From positions 26,047,812 through 26,111,811 of the forward strand of contig NC_060259.1 of the NCBI RefSeq assembly GCF_921293095.1: 64,000 nt of DNA. The letters run 5' to 3'. The DNA is from Ischnura elegans (taxonomy: Eukaryota > Arthropoda > Insecta > Odonata > Coenagrionidae). Below are positions 42,060-53,805 of this stretch, piece after piece. Each line of letters starts with the position of its first letter. Position 1 is the stretch's first letter. A model generated the notes under the pieces. The model was not told the DNA's origin. It made no database searches and saw only the letters and a program-made list of their open reading frames with translations. The translations under genes were made by a program, and so were the position numbers.

Positions 42060-43097
42060 ATATTAACAAATCATTAGATTTTATTACGTTTTTTATTTAT
42101 TGTGATCGTTCAATGCAATAATGCCTGAAATTGAAACAAGCACGAGACAGAATTTCGAATCGGTCCTACCATTCTGCGATTCAAACGGGACCGGTCAAAG
42201 GCTACCCTTTCGTCACGTGTTATACAGCAAGAGGATTGAGCGAATACCAGGGTCAGGTCAAGGTGCATCCTAATTTTTCTGCCTGTTGTTTTATCGTACA
42301 AGAGGCCTATCGCAGTTTTATGGTTGAAAATCAATCAATCATTGAACACAGTCGGATCAATTGCAATCGGACGGGCGTGCATAAGATAGATTCCATACTA
42401 GCAAAGGCGTTTAACGAGAAGTATTATTTTCTTTTGCCCATCCACCTGGGGAGAATTAAAAGATTATTATGAAGGGAAGTGCACTAATTTTTTTTATTGC
42501 TGAATTCGAAATTTTAGCCTAAAAAAGAAACATTAGTATAGTCACTTTTATTTCCTGCATCTGGGGTATGCACTTTAAAACGTTTTGAAAGTCGGAAAAT
42601 TTCATGTTGCGCTGAAACACAGTGCCTCCATCTTGATTGAGATGTGACGTCACAAGGCAGTAGTCACCAGTGGAGTATCGCTGTATTCCGTCGCCCTCTT
42701 TAGCGCGGCGAGAGTTTCCGGGAATCGGTGGAGTTTGCTTCCTAAAAATGTCGTCTAGTACCGAAAACATGAATTCAAAATAGAATTATAAATGATTTTT
42801 TGTTCCAAATTTCATCTCGACGTCGAAACAGAGGCCTGGAGAAGATATTCATTCCCGTGCCTTAAGCACAAGCTATACGGAATAAATGGTTCAAGGCTGC
42901 TCCTGACTCTTGCCTATCGATGATATTCTGTTTTGAAGTTCATTTGAAGGTATTGTAAGATCAAATTGATATTTATATTATAATAATTTACTTAGTAGGT
43001 ACCTCAGTCACATCAGAAAGTGTGATAAGTCAAAATATAGCATCTTCCGCGTAGACCTAAGTAATTTATAAACTGAAAGTAGTTTGGTTAAAGAATA
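42060..43097. other. No gene supported
   Basis: A plus-strand frame of 113 codons (42131-42472) has no splice sites, repeats or motif behind it. The rest is broken in all frames. Confidence 0.35.
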
Positions 43098-43753
43098 GGG
43101 TGGTTTCCTATTATTTTTTTATTGCCTAAATCGAAAGATTATTACTCCTGGAGTACGTATTTCACGCTTTTAGATTTTTAAATGACGATATCTATTTTTC
43201 GCGATTAAATGAAAAGTGAAAATTTTCAAGCGCGCGAAAACGCGACGCTTAAGTATGAATGTCGGGAAGTCTCTCCGCGTGACGTATTTCTGGTTCCCCC
43301 TCCCGCCCTGCGAGGTGACCTTGAGGCGAGGCTTAGCGCTGATACGACGCAGGCTGCTAGCGGCTAGCCTAGTACCCTGCTGGCCGGTAGCGCTTGGCTT
43401 AATTAAGGATTATTAATAACTTATCAAACGAGGAAAACTTTCCGACCTTAGCCAGTTTTGATAAGTGATTGTTAAGACATGTTTCCCTGAGCTCTGCGCC
43501 TCATGCATGCAATGGTAACCTCAGACGACGTATAACTCCTATCTTCTCGTATAGAAACTAGGTCCCTGTGACGTCACGTGGCATCGCATGGGCGCCAATC
43601 TGGACCTTTTCAAATGAGGATAAAAATGGACCATTGCCATTCGTCTAACCCGGTATTTCTATAACAAAATAATTTGTATATTATGAATACAGTAATGGTG
43701 GGTAACGAATCGCAATCAATGCCTTTCGTTTTCTTTGATGAAGGAAACCACCC
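43098..43753 (+). mobile_element. TA-flanked MITE family C, copy 2 (uninterrupted)
   Basis: TA at 43096-43097 and 43754-43755 flank inverted ends GGGTGGTTTCCT (left) and the same on the complement at the right. The 656-bp body has no coding capacity. It gives the unoccupied version of the nested insertion seen in copy 1. Confidence 0.8.
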
Positions 43754-43822
43754 TATTATGGCGCGACTGTTATTTTACACGACCGGGCAAAACGCGTCGG
43801 AATTCTATGTAATTGATATATA

Positions 43823-44054
43823 GGGGAACACGGGGCGGAACGAGGTGGCGGGTCGGAACGGCCGGGTAAGCGATTTTTTAAACGCGAAAAAAGGTGCTGC
43901 TCAAGCAGCAATAACTATTTCTAGCCCATATTGGTGTTGCTTATATGTTTAACAACAACAATTTGGACTAGTTATATTCACTCCTGCTTTATTTCGCACT
44001 TTAAAATCGCTTACCCCGTTCCGCTCCGCCACCCCGTTCCGCACCGGGTTCCCC
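43823..44054 (+). mobile_element. 232-bp MITE with ~50-bp inverted repeats
   Basis: TA (43821-43822, 44055-44056) flanks ends that start GGGGAAC. The inverted repeats extend about 50 bp on each side to GGTAAGCGATTTT, with roughly 85-90% agreement, and contain GGAACG/GGGTGGCG sub-repeats. The whole element would fold into one long hairpin with a ~130-bp AT-rich loop. Only 68 bp separate it from the MITE to its left. Confidence 0.85.
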
Positions 44055-44056
44055 TA

Positions 44057-45255
44057 TGTTTTACCAAATATATGGACACATTTTTCATGAATGATATAAA
44101 AAGTATTTAATTCCACTGGCAGGATATATCATTTCTATTGAAAAGGAGGAAAGATATTTGGACGGCCTATTGTAAATGCAGTTGTACAGTTCCCAGAACT
44201 AATAGCAAAAAACTGAGAAGTACATGTTTTTTTTTTTGGAAATTGCACGGTGTGTATTGCTGTACCTTTACTGTGTACTGTTTCTTTAGAAGATTAAGAA
44301 AACTTTCAATTTAATGTTCTGAATCAACGTATTTAATGAAAATCTAAATTTTTACATACTTATGGTCATTAAGAATGTAAAATGTATAGTCTTCTTTGAT
44401 GGAGTGAAATTTGAGCTTCAATGTTGTATTCAAACCTTGTTTTCCATTGTCGGCAATACATCTTCGAATGAACTTCATTATCTGCGATGTTTTCATTACA
44501 CCTCCAGTGGACATATATAGTTAAAGGTTTCTTTAGTAAACAAGAATTTCTTACTAGTACATGTTGAAGCATATTTAATCATTTTATGCGCTCTGAATTA
44601 CGTACGAGAGATGTTCACGTATAAAATTTCATAAAAGAAATGCTGGCACTTTGAGTATTGCGGGTACTTTTGTTAATTAACATTCTGAGGAATCTTAAGT
44701 TATATTTTCATCAATTGGCATAGAGCAACGAGAGATAATTACCAGATAGGAGGAATAATCAGCTGGTTACAACTCCTAATGTTCTTCTCTGGCTTTGAAA
44801 GTCATGCAGCATTGGAAGTGCCTTTCCTTAGAATTGCCTTTTATCCATTCATGAAGCCCATGGTTAGTTATCAATGACATTCTATTAATGGCATATTATT
44901 GATAAAAGATAGTACCTATCATTTGTGTGAGAGAAATGTACTGGATTGGTGGTTGAAATTCATAGTCTATGGTTGTGTATACATTTTTTTTTCAAACCAT
45001 GTAATCTACCTCTGTGTTATTGCTAACTTTTGTCAAATTTATTTCCGTATAAAAACGGAGCCTTTGGACGCAGGTGATCCTCTGTAAAGGACACAAACGA
45101 AAACAAACATGTATTCCTATAGGCTGCCTCAGTTGCGCATAATTGGGGAAACTAGTTCTCCTTAAAAGTGAATTGATATGAACTCTATTTTGCTATCTGG
45201 TTCATATATATTCAGCAAAACGTAAATAAAAATAAATAGCAAAATAGACACGTAC
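44057..45255. other. No gene supported
   Basis: AT-rich. A 67-codon minus-strand frame at 44369-44572 is preceded by an in-frame stop and lacks a usable splice site, so it is not called. Confidence 0.35.
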
Positions 45256-45338
45256 TTCCCTTGTGCTGTTAGTAAATGTAACATGTCTTTTGCCGGAGCG
45301 GGAACGATATTCACAACAGAGAATTCAAACGCCGCCAT
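45256..45338 (-). CDS. Candidate first coding exon under a CACGTG promoter motif
   Basis: On the minus strand, ATG at 45338 begins MAAFEFSVVNIVPAPAKDML and continues to ...LTAQG before a donor AA|GTACGT at 45256. The exon has 27 codons plus two bases. The ATG context (ATTAATGGCG) is acceptable and the codons are GC-rich in an AT-rich area. CACGTG lies at 45354-45359, just upstream, in a CpG-rich stretch (45340-45430) as in TATA-less housekeeping promoters. The frame is also open upstream to another ATG at 45431, so the start is not settled. No second exon could be assigned and I do not recognise the protein. Confidence 0.4.
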
Positions 45339-45431
45339 TAATTTCACCCGAACCACGTGACTCCGAGAGCGAAAGGGGGGGCGGTATGTTGGTACGCGCT
45401 CCGGCCGTAAGGGGCTAGGGGAAAGCGCCAT

Positions 45432-46489
45432 CTACTGTATAAAAGATCTATGGTTTTGGTAGGTGTAAGAAGTGAAGGTCGAAATTCGACTGACACCGGA
45501 AGACTTAAAATGCGAAGTGGGGTTATTAAATACACATCGTCGTATATCCGACGGTAGATGTGAATCTATGTTGCAGTTTAAGGCATATCCTTTTATTCTG
45601 GGAGATTCTCATGGATATGCTATTATGCATTGGATGAATATGGAAAGGAACTCCCGTTTAAAATGGAGTATCGTAACTTCATGAAAGATTAAGAATCGCT
45701 GGGACATATGACCACGTCTCTGCGTTGGATCTCGTATTATCTGCCCCATCATGCCGTCTTTAATGATGCTTCCAGGGTGGTCAAAAGCATGTTGTTTTCG
45801 TGTCCCGGCTAAAACAGTGCAATGCAACAATTCAGCTGGAAAGAATAAGTTAATAAACTAAAATTGGAGTGAATTCATCTTATAGGAACATTCTCCCTGT
45901 TTCAATTGATCTGTCCAACTTCTGTACTTAGAATGATATATATAATGCTTTAGTAAATTCAAAATTGGAGTATGGTATTGTGTGTTTGGGGGGGGGAGCA
46001 TATTAAACAAATTTGCGACCTCTTTTGTTGCTCAATAAAGATTATACGAGCAATGGCACGTGCTCCAAGTACAGCAAATTCCTTTCCATTGTTTACAGGA
46101 ATGAATATTCTACCTCTCAGACATCTATTTGTTTTTAAGGTACTAACAACATACCTAGACAAAAAAATTGAGCTTTTTAGACAGCTTTTTATGCGCAGTG
46201 CCAAAAAAGCTATTCATCCCTGCCAAAAGACTTGGTAGGAATTGTAAGTGAAAAGGGGTTTGCGCGAGGATTAAGGAATTGGCTTCTTGGTATTAAAGAT
46301 GTTTAGCAGCTGCTGCAAAGGTTGCCTAAGAATTGCTATTTTAAAGGTATGGGGGAAACAACGTATATCTTCTGAACAAGTGACAAGAGCTTTTTCTCTG
46401 TTTTTTAAATTTTCTTCTTTTGTTTTGTATTTACTGGGTTGTGTGCGTGGCGCATGAAATATGTCTCAGTTGTTATTCAGGAAATATGT
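45432..46489. other. Intergenic, no gene supported
   Basis: A TATAAAA at about 45437 lies opposite the candidate exon above and could serve a divergent transcript, but no exon follows convincingly. The rest is AT-rich. Confidence 0.3.
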
Positions 46490-47260
46490 TCAGTTATTTG
46501 AGACTTGTATTCTCACAGCGGGAATAAAATGTATGAAGGTATATCTGTAAGTTGTCCTATTTTACTTTTACTTTATCAATTCCGCGGCGACTACTTCCCC
46601 ACTTCTCAATTCTGTATTAGCTATTGTATGGCGTGGTAGTCAGCCAAAATAGGAGGAGCGAAGGGGCAGTGTTACAAATATACCGCCTTTTGGGTGAGGG
46701 AGTGTAAGGCAACCGTTCAGTAAACAGTCAACAACCATGAAATAGTAAGAACACGAGGAAAAACGTAAACAAATTCTAATTATATCATTTAGGAATATCA
46801 TTTACTTCCTTAATAACACACGACCATAATATCTGTCATCCAAAAATGTTGCTTTTAGGGTAAAATGACGTCCCAGAAACAAATATATTATACGAGATTT
46901 GAGACTTGCATCTCCACGGCAAGAATAACGTGTAAGAATGTATACCCGTAAGTTGCTCCACTTGACCATAACCGTGACGTATACGCACGACTATTCATCC
47001 CCCTTTTCAAATCCTTTTTTTGCTATCGTTCGGCGAGGTAGTAAGCGGGAAGTGGATGAGCGCAGAGGTGTCGTTATAAATAGCCAGCCGTTTTCGGGAG
47101 GGACGATAAGGCAGCCGTTCAGTGAACAGTCAACAGGTACGAAATTGTCAAAACGCGAGGAAAAACGTGAACAAATTTAAATGTTACATTTGCGAACTTA
47201 GACCATATAAGCAAGTAGCCCCGCCGTTCGGGCGGAACGCTGTGTCCAACCAAGATGGTA
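46490..47260 (+). repeat. TR400 block, one unit of each variant
   Basis: It contains the TTCCGCGGCGACTACTTCCC variant (46575) and then the CATAACCGTGACGTATACGC variant (46967), with the shared AGGCAACCGTTCAGTAAACA and GGGACGATAAGGCAGCCGTT parts. The right edge has CCGCCGTTCGGGCGGAACGC as at 4268. The pairing of variants matches the order at 7.7-8.1 kb. Confidence 0.7.
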
Positions 47261-47342
47261 AAGGAGTCCGCTCCATTCGTCGTAATTAAATGTGTAGAAT
47301 ACTGAAAATGATTATTATTTGTGCCCATATTGTTGCCTACAG

Positions 47343-48190
47343 AAAATAGTTAACAATTTTCTTTCGTCAGCGTTGGTTACTCTGAAAAAAATTAAAATAT
47401 TCCGAAAATCACCGAAAATTACGATTTCCAAAACATTAACACAGGATTTCGTCAATTTTTACTTGACCAATTTCTTTAAAACTTTGTAGTTACATACAAC
47501 TATGCATTATATTTCAGAAAACATAAACATTTAATAAATTATTCAATCGATATAACCGCGAAAAAATAAAAATGGCGGGCACTACTATTTTTTTTCGGGG
47601 ACTGGTTTGCTTTTTATTGCATTGCTCTCGAAATATTAATGTCATAGGGCAAACGTCTGATATTAGTGATAGTAAATAAATGCGACCATATGAAATTGTT
47701 ATTTTTACAGTGGGTTTTGATGTCAATATTTGCAGAAATACCGCCTAAAAATTTATGTAACGGAAACTTTTTCATTTTATTGTCATACTTAATGCTGCCA
47801 GCAACGTAATTTCGTGAGCAGTATAACAAAAATGGTTATTATATATTATCATAACATGTTCTAAGAAGAGTAGGTAATTGTTTTCTTTAGTCGTCTTTGG
47901 TTACTCAGAAAAAATTTAAATTTTCCGAAAATCACCGAAAAGTTATTATTTCAAAAATATTAACACAAAATTTCGTCAACTTTTCCTGAATGATGATGTC
48001 TTTTAAACTCATCAATTATATACATCTATGTATAAGGTTTTGAAAAACATAAAAATTTATAAAATATTTCAAAATACCTACCGAAAAAAAATTGGCGGAC
48101 ACTACTCATTTTTTCCGGGGAGAGGTTTACTTTTTATTGTGTTACTCTCGAAATATGGATGTCATAGTGGTAACTTCTCTTAGATATGAG
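47343..48190 (+). repeat. Tandem duplication of a ~540-bp segment
   Basis: Blocks at 47343-47660 return at 47885-48180 in the same order: GTTGGTTACTC / TTTGGTTACTC, CGAAAATCACCGAAAA, TTTCGTCAA, ATGGCGGGCACTACT / TTGGCGGACACTACT, GGTTTGCTTTTTATTGC / GGTTTACTTTTTATTGT and CTCTCGAAATAT. Non-coding, moderately diverged. Confidence 0.7.
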
Positions 48191-48199
48191 AGTCCATAT

Positions 48200-49105
48200 A
48201 GTATTGTCATCTGTAAACCCCCTGAAGCCACCTAAAAAAATTAAAAATTGGATATAAGTAGCCTTTTCGGGTACTTTACGTCACCATTCCACCGCTTTTC
48301 CAACCCTTACCACTCATCGCTACGGAATTGAGGTGGACGATTGATGACCCTTGGCAGTACAAACCTATAAACCCCCGGTAACCCAACATACACCCCCCCG
48401 GATAATAAAATTTTGCATGTAAGTCTACTTTTTGGGTACTTTTCTTCACTATTCCTATTTATGTGAACTATTTATGTGAACGACTGGTGACCGCCAGGAG
48501 TACACACATATAAACCCCCGGTATCTCCCAGAAACCCCCCACAAATGTGCCATTAATTCGCATAAAACTTCTCGCAAACATTACGCCGCACTACCCGTCC
48601 CCTCTGAGCTATAGATCCGGAATATTTGGTGAGGGCGGGCCACCGTAAATCATACGGGAAAAAAACCCGATCTACTCCTGGAACCTCGCCGGAAAAAAAA
48701 TAAAGTCGCCTTTCCGAGTAGTTTTCGTCACAATTCAGACGGTGTTCACCGCCCCTACCACTTATTAAAACCGCCGATAACCCCGTGAAACCTCCCAAAA
48801 AAGAATTTTCTGATAAATCGCCTCTTCAGGTAAAAGAATCGTCAGAATTCCGCCACTGTTCCGGACCCCTCGGACTTATCGGCACGGCATTTATGAGAAC
48901 GATTGGTGACCAATGGTTAAACACAAGTATAAAACCCCCGTATTCCGTTGGAACCCCCGCAAAAATTTAAAAATGCCATTAAGTCTTCTTTTATGGGTAT
49001 TTGTCGCCACTATTACACTTGCACTACCCTCATCACTTTGTACGATTGGTGACCGCATGTATAACACATTAAAACCCACGCATCCCCCTGGGCGCACCCC
49101 TCGAT
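48200..49105 (+). repeat. ~140-bp satellite-like array, about six diverged units
   Basis: Recurring landmarks are a (C/T)TTTT(A/C)GGGTA(C/T)TT block, then CACTATTCC-like text, then GATTGGTGACC, then ATAAACCCCCGGTA. GGTGACC-type marks at about 48343, 48487, 48903 and 49045 give a spacing near 140 bp, with the middle units partly degenerate. Unusually for the region it is C-rich. It abuts the 540-bp duplication on the left. Confidence 0.6.
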
Positions 49106-49572
49106 GGAGAAGACCATTTATGAGGACTAAGCGGAGCAGCAGCGGGGGGGCTCCTCACTCCCAAGGCGGCGAAGCCGCTCCACATCGAGGTACGGCGAAG
49201 CCGTTCCGAGTAGTACCTGGCGTAGGCGCGGGGGTGTGCTTCAGTAACCCTCTAGACCATGGCTTGCCCCCCCCCCCAATTTATGACCCTGGGTACGCCG
49301 TTGTATATTAACACGTAATCCGAGAGCATTAAACTTTACGAGATATTTACCTAAGGTGAACAATTTTTAACATTCATAGACAATTCAAACACCATTGATC
49401 GAGGGAGAGTGATTAAAAATGTGGTCTTCATTTTAATTTATTTTTTAAATATTAATTCATTATAAGAAAAAATTACAACGAAAAAATAGTATTTTAATAT
49501 TTTTTAATGACAACAGAATTACAATTTACAAATATGATGCATTAAAAGTTAAGTTAAGTACTATTTTTTTCT

Positions 49573-50460
49573 TTGACATATTTCTTATATTTGAGTAATT
49601 TTTTTCTTAATTTCTTTTGCGGAAAGGGTCAAGAAATTTTTACTTTCAAAGTCTCAACACTTGATAGTGTTTTTTCTGATGCACACACTTCATTTACAGA
49701 GGAAAAAACGCGATCAGTCGCAGCATTAGCTTGTGGTAAGGGCAACGAATATTCCTTAATTTTAGTGCATTATTGTATGGAATATGCTTTGTTTCAAAAT
49801 GATGAAATATTTATTCCCATTTGTACTCCATCAATATTTGTGCTGAAGCCCAAGATTTTACCCTTTTCTGACCAATATATTTTTTCAATAATGATAGCTC
49901 AGTAAAAAGATCATTTTCGGAATTATTCCCTATATGGGAAATTTTGTGTACAATGATCGAATGATTTTCAAACATCATTCCAATTATGTTCATGTTTTAA
50001 TCCAATCCAATGAAAATATTCAATATAATTTAACTAGCGCGTTTTACAGTAACCAAGTATTTTCTTCTATTCGACTTCCGCAGTTTCACTAAATTCTTTC
50101 AGCATTTGAACACGCACAGTGTAATGTGGAAATAAAAATATATTTGTATAACAATGCGGGCACTGCGGGCAACAAATCAGCAGCTGTTTGAACGGCGATA
50201 TGTATCATGTGCACTGCAAAACCGCTTTGATAACTTGTGATATACAGGCCTTAAATCTGATGGAATGATTAAGAAAAATAGCATAGAAAGACATCCTTCT
50301 GCTAATGCTAGTTTCTTTTCTTCGTCTCCATAATTTGTTATAACAAAATATTTCTGCATTTTGGTCGAAGATGCAGCAGTATTTAAAAACCTTTTATGTT
50401 CTTGGGTGCTTCATCTCCAAGGGCTTCGAAATATATATTGATATCATTCCTACTGCTGTG
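49573..50460 (-). pseudogene. Decayed hAT transposase, copy 2
   Basis: The minus strand reads LPLPQANAATDRVFSSVNEV (about 49744-49685), the hAT dimerisation motif, then a TGA shortly downstream. Towards the N-terminus it carries KSWASAQILMEYKWE and a remnant of the KKILGYCKTR block (about 50045-50075). It aligns with 5230-6440 but lacks several hundred bases between 50030 and 50040, so it is an internally deleted relative. Flanks from 49255 to 49530 also match 4920-5200, so the two copies share 3' flanking element sequence. Confidence 0.7.
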
Positions 50461-51650
50461 CAAAATAGAACATTATCCGTTACATTGCACATTTGGCAAA
50501 GTAATCGCTTCTGGATTTTTATTAATAAAATGAGACTCACTACTTAGATGATACATGAATTTGCATCCTCTTTTTTACGCCATGTAACAAATTGTTTACA
50601 AAAAATTAATTGAAAACTCTGTAAATACATACATTATTACATGAAAAATTCAATAGGTAAGTTAATAAATTAAATAAAATTGATTGCTATGAAGCAAATT
50701 TATTTCAAAAATTATTTTGATCCAATCCTGTATTACTTTATAAATTATTATTGCATTAATAGGTATAATGTATTTTCGGAATTTTCCGTAACGTACGGTC
50801 GTATAGGTGTCACTTGCAAGGCCGACAATAGACCTTTATCCACCATCGCCAAATATAAGTAACACGAGAGCCTTCTGCTAAATAAAAAATATGCATTTAT
50901 GAAAGAACTAAATTACTTACCTAAATCATCTGAATGCTGATTTGTTGACATCCCTTTTTTAATAGCACTAGCGCGCAGTTCAATTTGGATCGCATAAGTG
51001 ACCGTTAAAAAAAATACTATATGCGAAGGCGTTGCCGCATTACTTCTTGGACGACCGGAAAATTATTTACACCATGACCAATGTCCTCTCTAAAATTCCC
51101 CCCGTTTCCAATTTTTTTGTAAGATTTTATACTTTTATAACGATGTTCCGAATGATGCTAGATCGCTAACGAGATAAGAAAAAATCTGCGGAAGTGTACA
51201 AAGGGCTTTCTCTTCATTTCACTGCCACAATATGTTTCCGTCGCTGCCAATGCCGAAAAATGCCACTGTTCATTAATTGTAAGTTCACCAATCCAACCAT
51301 GGTCGAGAGAATACTTCTCGTACATAACGCAATAAATATTAGTACTTTAATTGAAAAATCGCGAAGAAAATGGTCAAAATACCGCAGTATAACAGTGAAT
51401 CCCCATTCGTAGCCATGCACTAAAACAATACGCTTCCCATCCGTGACGTCACGCGGTACAGTGGTCCCAAATCGAAAAAAGCTGCCCAAAATCAATAACG
51501 CCGTAATTTTACCTAAAATAGCGACAAAAACAGATGTCCCTTTCAGATTTTGATCGCCTGAATCTGATTTTGGCATTATTTTTACGATATCTCTTCATTT
51601 TAGCATTTTTGACCTCTTATTATTTAAACAATTTTTAGACAATCTTGATA
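50461..51650. other. No gene supported
   Basis: AT-rich; a minus-strand frame of 120 codons (51214-51576) has hydrophobic stretches but no splice or motif support. Confidence 0.35.
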
Positions 51651-52400
51651 TAGATGTGTTAGTGATTGGCGATACATTGGTGTTCATGGAGAGCCTAAAA
51701 AGTGTAATTTTAAGGTTAAAGATGCATATATTGTTGCTAAAACCCATTATAGAAGTATTTTATTGGTATTACATGCTGTTCATGGTACATAAAGTGCTGA
51801 TATATGTAATAGTAATTGCCAAAGAATTCTTTCTTACAATTGAAGTTTTAACGGAGGAAGCATTGGAGGCCAGGAACATTAGATTAGATTATTCACATTA
51901 GATGAAATAAAATGACTGATATTAGGAACATTGAGGAAAACAATGTACGAATTGCAATAAAATCGCTTTCATTTATCGCAAAAAACGCGAATTATAAAAG
52001 AGTCGTCGTCCGATGTCACCCCATCGGACTCATTGTCGCTTTGCGAATCACTTGAAATTGACAAATTTTCACCTCACCTGATAGGCTAACCTCGTTTTTT
52101 TTGTAACCTCTGATGTAATTAAAATGTATGATTCAGATAAGTGTAAAGGAGTCTTCGAAAGATATCTTCATAATTTAACATTCTTGAGGATTTTCTTGTA
52201 CGCTGCTCTCGGAATTTCCTCATGTCTATGTTCCTGGCCTCCAATGCTTCCTCCGTTAAAACTTCAATTGTAAGAAAGAATTCTTTGGCAATTATTGTTC
52301 CATATATCAGCACTTTATGTACCATGAACAGCATGTAATACCAAACATAAAGTTCGATGTACCTACAGCTCGGCTATTTCCATGCAACATTGGCTGAAGG
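51651..52400. pseudogene. Transposase-like coding fragments arranged as an inverted repeat
   Basis: The plus strand at 51765-51878 and the minus strand at 52342-52228 are ~114-bp inverted copies, nearly identical. Both encode YYMLFMVHKVLIY...IAKEFF and EVLTEEALEARNI. On the minus strand the frame runs on to MRKFREQRTRKSSRMLNYED and FRRLLYT. This V-H-K...TEEALEARN..FR..R.SR pattern is familiar from insect transposon proteins, but I cannot name the family. The arms are about 350 bp apart; no complete ORF survives. Confidence 0.5.
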
Positions 52401-53540
52401 CTTCATTATTTATCTCATAGCCGCAGGATAGAGATTTTAATATCACTGAAAGTCCAAGGATAAGTCTTTCATCGATACCTGTAATGAAAATTGCAAATCA
52501 CATTAATAATTACATTTCAAACACATAAAGCATTTGTTCGAGGATTTTTCAAAATTATGGAAACGGGTCCAATATTTCTTACTTATTTTATATTTACACG
52601 TAATTTCATCTTTTCTGAAATGAAATCCTGAATTAAAACTCCACTTTTAAAAATATGATGATTGGGATTTATTTTTATACACTGCATATATTTGCCGACT
52701 GTACATACATGGTAATCATTTGCACTCACTAAATGCGAAAGGGAGACATTGATATACTTCTGGAGGGAATTTCATTTCCTCCTGCAACCAGCTTTTGAAC
52801 GTCTCTTTGCAATGCTCATCTGACCTCAAGCTTTGATTCCACTTTCTCAGGTATTTCGGGAAAAACTTCTTCGCACAAAACGTGTCAGAATATTTTTTGC
52901 ATGCTTGATTTCATCAAGTCGAAATCTTGTTTACAAATATTCCACGACATATTACTTCTTCTTCGCTTACGAATAATCTATTCTCTATGTATTTTTATTA
53001 TACACCGCAAGGTACGAAAAAATTTGCGGCACCCATGATTCAAATTTAACGGGTGTATTTACGGTTGGAACGATGAATGTGAATTCTAAAAGTTGTCTAT
53101 TTTTAACCAATAATAAACCGGAAATTATGAGTTGACATTGAATAAGAGATATACAAGCTTATATAGACTAGCCTCTGAGTTTCCGGCGTATCCTGAAATT
53201 TGAATGCCAAATATTGGAAAACCAAGTGCTTTAATTATCTGGACAGAAGAGTCTCGAGTTACCTGTATTAACACAGTTCGCAGCACAGCACTTGTTTACT
53301 AAGAAAATCATTAAATAAAACTGAGTGGGAAATATTCACCACATCCATGCATTGGCTATGGTGATGGAGACCGTCACCCTCATTCCACTATCAATTAAAA
53401 CTGCACTTGCAAGATGCACGCTCCCTTGGTGGTTTTAGACGAATTTTTCCCTCCGAATTCCATCCTATCTACATCTATGGGCTGTTGAAATGATCCTGTG
53501 AACAATTCTTGGCATTACGGAGCATTTATTTCTCTTACAA
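52401..53540. other. No gene supported
   Basis: AT-rich sequence with broken frames. The right part may contain further decayed transposon sequence belonging to the next feature. Confidence 0.35.
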
Positions 53541-53803
53541 TTAGCGCCAAGACCTTATTTCGGAATAACGTGCTGACAACGCTGTACGGCATGTAAGGGA
53601 TCTCTTCTCTAGAAAATAGTGACTTGAATTGAATGGACCACCATCGCCGGAATCATTTGCATCATCCTCATCCGTCTCAGTATCCCTGGTAGACACAGAC
53701 ACATCGGAAAAATTTCCGTCCTCACTCTCACAATCAGAGTCGAATAAAATATTGAGAACTTCATCCTCGAGAGAAACCGTTCTCCTTTTTGGCCGAGATG
53801 GCA
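53541..53803 (-). pseudogene. N-terminal fragment of a piggyBac-like transposase
   Basis: The minus strand reads PSRPKRRTVSLEDEVLNILF, then an acidic serine-rich run (DSDCESEDG..., TETDEDDANDSGDGG). A short basic start, an L-rich helix and a long acidic linker are typical of piggyBac-family N-termini, but no catalytic region is present, so the call is tentative. The frame ends at 53541. The start codon is missing: the LINE junction lies exactly there. Confidence 0.4.
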
Positions 53804-53805
53804 AA

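Noticed and set aside
42131..42472. 113-codon plus-strand frame following the primer-binding-site-like word
   Set aside because: It does not resemble a gag protein (no Cys-His knuckle, no capsid-like helices recognised), and no LTR pair was found.
44369..44572. 67-codon minus-strand frame that looks protein-like (HWRCNENIADNEVHSKMYC)
   Set aside because: An in-frame stop lies just upstream of its first ATG, and no usable acceptor keeps the frame.
45437..45443. TATAAAA as a plus-strand core promoter
   Set aside because: No initiator, exon or donor of quality follows at the expected distance.
46938..47180. Open frames in the TR400 units repeated as similar peptides at several loci (for example TITVTYTHDNS)
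   Set aside because: Peptides recur only because the DNA unit recurs; frames break at different points in each unit and there is no start or splice context.
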